From Chryseobacterium sp. G0186 (GTDB taxonomy: Bacteria > Bacteroidota > Bacteroidia > Flavobacteriales > Weeksellaceae): a stretch of DNA of 64,000 nucleotides. The notes under the pieces are model-generated. The model made no database searches and was not told the DNA's origin. It saw only the letters and a program-made list of their open reading frames with translations. The position numbers were made by a program, and so were the translations under genes. Location: NCBI RefSeq assembly GCF_003815675.1, contig NZ_CP033918.1:3658001-3722000 (forward strand), read 5' to 3'. Positions 59,671 through 64,000 of the stretch are shown one piece after another. How positions within the stretch are numbered: position 1 is the first letter of the stretch; the number at the start of each line of letters is the position of its first letter.

Positions 59671-60156
59671 ATGAGTCACCAGAATAATAATCTTTTTGAA
59701 AACTTTTCAAACTGGGCCGTAAAATTTACAGGAAGCCAATTTGCGTTTATCGGAGCCATGCTTCTTGTGGTCGTCTGGGCTATTACAGGGCCGTTTTTTG
59801 ATTACTCAGAAACCTGGCAGCTTGTAATCAATACCGGAACTACCATCATTACCTTTTTAATGGTTTTTCTGATTCAAAAAGCTCAGAATAAAGACTCGAA
59901 AGCAATTCAGATTAAACTGAATGAACTTATTGCTGCTCATGAAAAAGCAAGTAACAGAATTGTAGATATTGAAGACCTTACAGAAAAAGAACTGGATCAG
60001 CTTCACCATTATTATGAAAATCTGGCTCAGTTTGCCAAGAAAGATGCGGATATTCACACGTCTCACTCCATTGATGCAGCACAAAGAAATCAGGACTATA
60101 AGCACGAATTTTTCAAAAAAAAACATGAAGAATGGCTGCAGAAACAAGAACAATAA
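59671..60156 (+). CDS. Low-affinity iron permease family protein
   Basis: A 161-residue protein with two membrane helices (about 23-42 and 52-71) and a cytoplasmic helical tail. The core GSQFAFIGAMLLVVVWAI, FDYSETWQLVINTGTTIITF and the following LIQKAQNKDSKAIQIKLNELI match the Iron_permease family closely. The bacterial members are not well studied and some may act in membrane signalling rather than transport. It is 137 bases after the PepSY gene and followed by a terminator. Confidence 0.85.
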   Translation: MSHQNNNLFENFSNWAVKFTGSQFAFIGAMLLVVVWAITGPFFDYSETWQLVINTGTTIITFLMVFLIQKAQNKDSKAIQIKLNELIAAHEKASNRIVDIEDLTEKELDQLHHYYENLAQFAKKDADIHTSHSIDAAQRNQDYKHEFFKKKHEEWLQKQEQ

Positions 60157-60186
60157 AAAAAGGAATCATTTGGATTCCTTTTTTTA
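60154..60186 (+). terminator. Bidirectional terminator closing the iron-uptake block
   Basis: GGAATC and GATTCC pair around a 5-base loop and extend through A and T runs on both sides, giving a stem of about 12 bp. It serves the plus-strand gene ending at 60156 and probably the minus-strand gene ending at 60213. Confidence 0.88.
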
Positions 60187-60212
60187 TAGTCAATAGATGA
60201 TGTATCTGAACA

Positions 60213-62945
60213 TTATCGTTTCATAAAATAGCTAAAGTAACTACAGCTTCCCATCAGGTCTTTTGCCGCTTCAGTATCTGAATACTGGGTTTTTAGCTGT
60301 GCAAAATAAGTTCTGTACTTCTGATTTTTCAGATTGTCCATTTCTTTCTGGCGGGCCTCTTCTTTTTCAGACCATTTCGGATCAGAATAATCAAAATCCT
60401 TTGAAGTCTTGGCTTCGTACTGGTAATATTTACCTTGCTCAGCACTTGCCATCTGGAATAGGATTCTTGCTTTCTCTTCCTTGTTGTTTGAAAGCTGAAG
60501 TGCCTTCTGGTAATAATTGATTGCCAGATCAAAATTATCAGGTTCAATATAAGAAGTATCCAGGAAGTTCTTGTAATAATACTTATACGGGTTGCTTCTG
60601 TCTGTATTCCAGAAATTGTATTTCCCTCCATTGCTGTTATCAATATCCATTACGAACAACTGTCGGTAGTATCCTAGGATTGAGGTGTTATACAATAGGT
60701 TTCCGATAAGCTGATTTGCTTTTGCTGCCTTTTCATCCTTTCCGCTTCCAATTTTCTTAAGCTGGATAAGAATATCGGTAAGTTCAAGTTTGTTCATGGT
60801 ATTTTTGATGAAAGGGAAGTCAGCATAGTTTTCTGCTTTCATACTTTCGGCATCCGCACTTTGGAAGCTTTCCCATACATTATGGCCAAAAACAAGATCA
60901 GGAATGTTATTAAAACCATTGTACTCGGCAGGAGCGTATTGTTTTTTGGTAATGGTCTGGCCGTTGTTTTCTGTCCAGTCATAATTTACCCTTGGGATTC
61001 CGGCAAACTTCTGGGCTTTCTCATAATAAGATTTTGCCTTTTCGAAGTCTGCAAGCCTCATGGCTCTATCACCATAAATAGTATTAAAGAAAGCATCGAT
61101 GTTACCCACGCTGTCCATATTTTTGGCGATGATCTGTTGTTCAAACTGGGTCTTGTTTGGTTTTCTGTAGAAATCTTCTACACTCTTTACCAGACTGGAG
61201 TTTGGATTGTACTGAAGATCAGAAAGCTTATTGTTCATCAGGAAAGATTTTCCGTCTTCACCCTGCAGGAAATAACGGTTTGCCATTACATCCTTGAGGA
61301 AATCAGCGGTGGAAGGTACACTGCCATAATAATCATACTCATTCACATTAGCGGTGTCCTTTTTCACTTCTTTTTCCACAAAATATTCAGCATAGTCTTT
61401 CATTAAATGATCTTCATACGCTGCATCTACTTTCGGTTGGGAAACAATGTCATTCAGAACTTTCATTCTTTTAATCTCCTCCAGATATTCAGGATTGGTA
61501 GTTTTGATTTCGTTCAGAATTTCGGTACTTTCCTTATAGTCTTTCTTTAAAAATTTAAGATAGGCATCCGCGATTTGCCAGTACTCATCCTTAGATTTCT
61601 CCTTGGTTTTTGATGTGAATTTTTCCAGATCATCAAGATAATCCTTGGTTGTTTGGTCATAGCCACCGTACCCTGTTGTATAGAAAGGAATTCTGTCTGG
61701 GTTGTTTAATAGCTCATCATCGCTTTGATCAGCTTTATTGCCATTACCTGTTTCGTCAGACTTGGAGCTTCCAAAAAGGTTTTTAAAGAATCTTACAATC
61801 TTCTGCCAGAAAGAAAGCTTCTCCTCTTTCACTTCTGTGGTCGCTTTTTCTGTAGTAGTGTCTTTTGACTTGTTAGTTTCAGTGTTGCCTTTGTAAACAG
61901 GTACCTTTCCGGAAGAGGCGGAAGTATAATAATAGGTAGGAAGATAACTTCTTTCCAGTTCATTAATGCTTCGTACAGCCATTACTTTCAGGATCTCGGA
62001 ATCAGGATTGATGTCATACATCTTTTCCATGATAGGAATCGGATTATTGAAGTCTTCATACCCTAAAAGGAAATAGGCCATATTCTTTTCCTCATTCGTA
62101 TTGGCACGTTTCATTATATTGCTGAAAGAAGCCGTGTCCGAAAGCTTCATGGAAATAAATGCAGATTCCTTACGGTCCTTACTGTTCATGAACACCTGAA
62201 AGAAATTCCAATTGGCATCTCCGTTCATTTCCATACCTCTCTGGGCTCCTGCCAACTGATCCAAAGCCATATAGTAAACCGTACCCTTTAGTTTGATAGG
62301 TTCTATATAGGTTTTGAATGCCTGAGCCGCAGAATCATAGTTTCTTGTATAGTGATTCAAACGGACCAGTTGATATCCATAACGCTGTTTGATCTCGGGA
62401 TTTCTGGCAGCATGGTATAAAGAGGTAAGGGCAGCAATTGTTTTATCATAATCCAGAGAAGTTGCATTCTTTCTGTTTTCATCTCTGCTATAGGAATAGA
62501 ATGAGTTCTCAGTTTCAATATAATTGATGCTCATAAAAGGCTCAAGATATTTGGCCTCAATTAAATAATCAATGCCCTCCTTGTATTTTTGGTAAAATCC
62601 TGTTCCTAGTTTTTGCAAAAGAGGATTAGTAGGATTGCCATTCTTTAGCGCATTCAGATCATTCATGCTCATTTTGTACACAAGATTTTGGGTCTCTGCA
62701 TAAGTAAGCTGATTGTTGAAGAACTTTTTCCATGCCTCAACATTATCATCAGGAATCATCGACGGGTTGTAACCACCAAAGAATCTGCTGGAGTAGGTAT
62801 GGAGAAAAGGAAGATAAGATTTATCCTTAATAATACTCTGGGTAAAAAGATTGAAGTATTCATAATCAGGATCTGACCATGCACAGGCATCAGAATTCGT
62901 ATAGAAAAGAGATACAACCGCAAGTGAAAGAATGTATTTTTTCAT
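60213..62945 (-). CDS. Large secreted TPR-like protein, unknown function
   Basis: A 910-residue protein with a signal peptide (about 1-20, ending near SDACAW) and then a long run of amphipathic helix pairs of TPR/SEL1 type (for example NYDSAAQAFKTYIEPI, KESTEILNEIKTTNP, DFEKAKSYYEKAQKFAG, LAINYYQKALQL). In the middle a Lys/Glu/Thr-rich low-complexity linker (about 345-400) contains a short basic stretch (WQKIVRFFKNLFGS). It looks like a soluble or outer-membrane-tethered scaffold. It is the second gene of a minus-strand pair with the lipoprotein upstream. No family is assigned. Confidence 0.78.
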   Translation of the reverse strand: MKKYILSLAVVSLFYTNSDACAWSDPDYEYFNLFTQSIIKDKSYLPFLHTYSSRFFGGYNPSMIPDDNVEAWKKFFNNQLTYAETQNLVYKMSMNDLNALKNGNPTNPLLQKLGTGFYQKYKEGIDYLIEAKYLEPFMSINYIETENSFYSYSRDENRKNATSLDYDKTIAALTSLYHAARNPEIKQRYGYQLVRLNHYTRNYDSAAQAFKTYIEPIKLKGTVYYMALDQLAGAQRGMEMNGDANWNFFQVFMNSKDRKESAFISMKLSDTASFSNIMKRANTNEEKNMAYFLLGYEDFNNPIPIMEKMYDINPDSEILKVMAVRSINELERSYLPTYYYTSASSGKVPVYKGNTETNKSKDTTTEKATTEVKEEKLSFWQKIVRFFKNLFGSSKSDETGNGNKADQSDDELLNNPDRIPFYTTGYGGYDQTTKDYLDDLEKFTSKTKEKSKDEYWQIADAYLKFLKKDYKESTEILNEIKTTNPEYLEEIKRMKVLNDIVSQPKVDAAYEDHLMKDYAEYFVEKEVKKDTANVNEYDYYGSVPSTADFLKDVMANRYFLQGEDGKSFLMNNKLSDLQYNPNSSLVKSVEDFYRKPNKTQFEQQIIAKNMDSVGNIDAFFNTIYGDRAMRLADFEKAKSYYEKAQKFAGIPRVNYDWTENNGQTITKKQYAPAEYNGFNNIPDLVFGHNVWESFQSADAESMKAENYADFPFIKNTMNKLELTDILIQLKKIGSGKDEKAAKANQLIGNLLYNTSILGYYRQLFVMDIDNSNGGKYNFWNTDRSNPYKYYYKNFLDTSYIEPDNFDLAINYYQKALQLSNNKEEKARILFQMASAEQGKYYQYEAKTSKDFDYSDPKWSEKEEARQKEMDNLKNQKYRTYFAQLKTQYSDTEAAKDLMGSCSYFSYFMKR

Positions 62946-63057
62946 AGGGTTTGTAGTGTTTTTTGTTTTTTTATATAGTTGTTTTGTAATTATGGTGCTG
63001 GCAGAAAACTTTTCAGCCTGGTGTGGCCTTGGTGATCTGCCTTAATCTGTAAAAGAT

Positions 63058-64000
63058 TTAAAATTTTCGATCTAACACAAATTTACTATCTAATTGATAA
63101 TAAATAATATTAAAATGGGTAATTTTTTTCTCCAGAAAACTGATAACATCTTCCAGTTGTTCCTCAGAAATTTCCTCTACCTTGATTTTAAAACCTTTAT
63201 TAAGGTAGTTCCCGAAGTAAAAACCATCTTTCAAAATTTCAACTTCATGATCAGAAATCTTTTTGAAATTAGGATTCTCAAGGTCCTTTTTAGACAGCGC
63301 ATTGATCAGTCTGTGCTTATCAAGATGATTGGTAACGATTCCCCAGGAATAAATAGGTAAAGCCACTTCAACTTTCCTGATAGGGTAGTCTTCCATTTTT
63401 GAAAGGTAACTTTTCAGGATACCTACATCCAGAATTGAATTTTTATCAGACTTTTTCAGGGGTGAAGAAGTAGAGTAGCACATCAGGTATACCTTTTCCA
63501 CCGGTGGAACTCCTGTTTTCTTTTTATCCTTTACCTGATGAAGACGCAGGGTACAGGTGATTTCTTTTCCGGAAACCCTCTTAAGTTCCTTTAGAAATTT
63601 AAAATAATCATCCCGTGTTCCGGCGGTCCAGTCGCAGTCGATCTGAATTTCATTATTCATTTTCAAATGATACTCTTCAGCTTTCTTTTGAATTAAATGA
63701 TGGATGCTCTCCGCAAGAAACTTAATTTCCTCCGAAGAAATACCCAGCATTGTCTGGTTCGTAATAAAAACAGTAGGTACAATCTGTTTATTGGTCTGAA
63801 AACTGTTGTCCTTTGTAATGACGGCAACAGGCTGAAACTTACCTCCGATTTTATCAACATCAAAAAACCTTGTATACAAATAAGGAACAGAAGCCTGATC
63901 CAATGCCTTCCTTTCTTCCTTATCCAGTTTCAGATAAGTTTTCCAGTAATAAAATGTGTATGGATGGTTTTCTTTCTTAGTGCACGAAGCCAAAAGAAAG
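63058..64000 (-). CDS. Lipoprotein of unknown function, 5' truncated by the window edge
   Basis: At least 312 residues are present; the frame continues through the right edge, where a lipobox FLLASC is just visible, so only the first part of the signal peptide is missing. The mature protein mixes alpha and beta segments (FVLDRKF at the end, and a DCDWTAGTRDDYFKFL region that resembles a TIM-barrel-like glycosidase or polysaccharide-deacetylase strand). Family members of this kind usually pair with the TPR-like protein found next to it. The function is unknown. Confidence 0.72.
   Translation of the reverse strand, partial: FLLASCTKKENHPYTFYYWKTYLKLDKEERKALDQASVPYLYTRFFDVDKIGGKFQPVAVITKDNSFQTNKQIVPTVFITNQTMLGISSEEIKFLAESIHHLIQKKAEEYHLKMNNEIQIDCDWTAGTRDDYFKFLKELKRVSGKEITCTLRLHQVKDKKKTGVPPVEKVYLMCYSTSSPLKKSDKNSILDVGILKSYLSKMEDYPIRKVEVALPIYSWGIVTNHLDKHRLINALSKKDLENPNFKKISDHEVEILKDGFYFGNYLNKGFKIKVEEISEEQLEDVISFLEKKITHFNIIYYQLDSKFVLDRKF

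Overview
The window is chromosomal DNA of a low-GC Bacteroidota bacterium, most likely a Chryseobacterium-like member of the Flavobacteriia. The evidence is T9SS C-terminal sorting domains, TonB-dependent receptors, an rpsL-rpsG-fusA-rpsJ block, and promoters of the Bacteroidota type (TTG or TTTG, about 19-20 bases, then TAnnTTTG). It looks like ordinary core and semi-accessory chromosome. I see no prophage, insertion sequence, CRISPR array or restriction system.

Left part (1-9240): a zinc/cadmium homeostasis group (end of a CDF exporter, a Fur-family regulator, a ZntA-class P-type ATPase) is followed by a repeat-rich 770-base gap. Next comes a periplasmic copper/redox cluster: a YHS-domain lipoprotein, a SCO1-type protein, a secreted Mn-type superoxide dismutase, two paralogous small Cys proteins of unknown function flanking these, an MbnP-like lipoprotein, an MbnH/MauG-like di-haem enzyme and an outer-membrane barrel protein. 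This is the most unusual grouping in the window.

9240-16660: a cobalamin riboswitch precedes a B12-uptake operon made of a BtuB-type receptor, a BtuG-like beta-propeller lipoprotein, a second surface lipoprotein and a large T9SS-secreted protein that appears to carry another propeller. 16770-22200: two tandem paralogous T9SS proteins, three identical tRNA-Glu genes next to rpsT, a secreted HExxHxxGxxH metalloprotease, and a fourth, different tRNA-Glu.

22250-38000: envelope and housekeeping genes. These include an N-acetylmuramoyl-alanine amidase divergent from an LptD-like protein, RidA, HtrA protease, TrhO with an extra C-terminal domain resembling the U32-peptidase barrel, 5-formyl-THF cyclo-ligase, an Ala-rich repeat lipoprotein, and a minus-strand run rmuC, membrane protein, LytTR regulator, CPBP protease, SpoU methyltransferase.

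38100-46150: an OmpR-type two-component system, then, after a repeat-filled gap, a complete tripartite heavy-metal RND pump (TolC-like, adaptor, CzcA/CusA-like). 46200-49740: a DUF5995-like gene, a double-glycine-leader Cys-rich peptide, a secreted YciI-like protein, pncB and dps. 49940-55180: a GT-C-like membrane protein and the str operon ending in rpsJ. 55500-60160: a probable iron-uptake block (TonB receptor, helical lipoprotein, PepSY membrane protein, iron-permease-family protein). The window ends with two minus-strand secreted proteins of unknown function, the last cut by the window edge.
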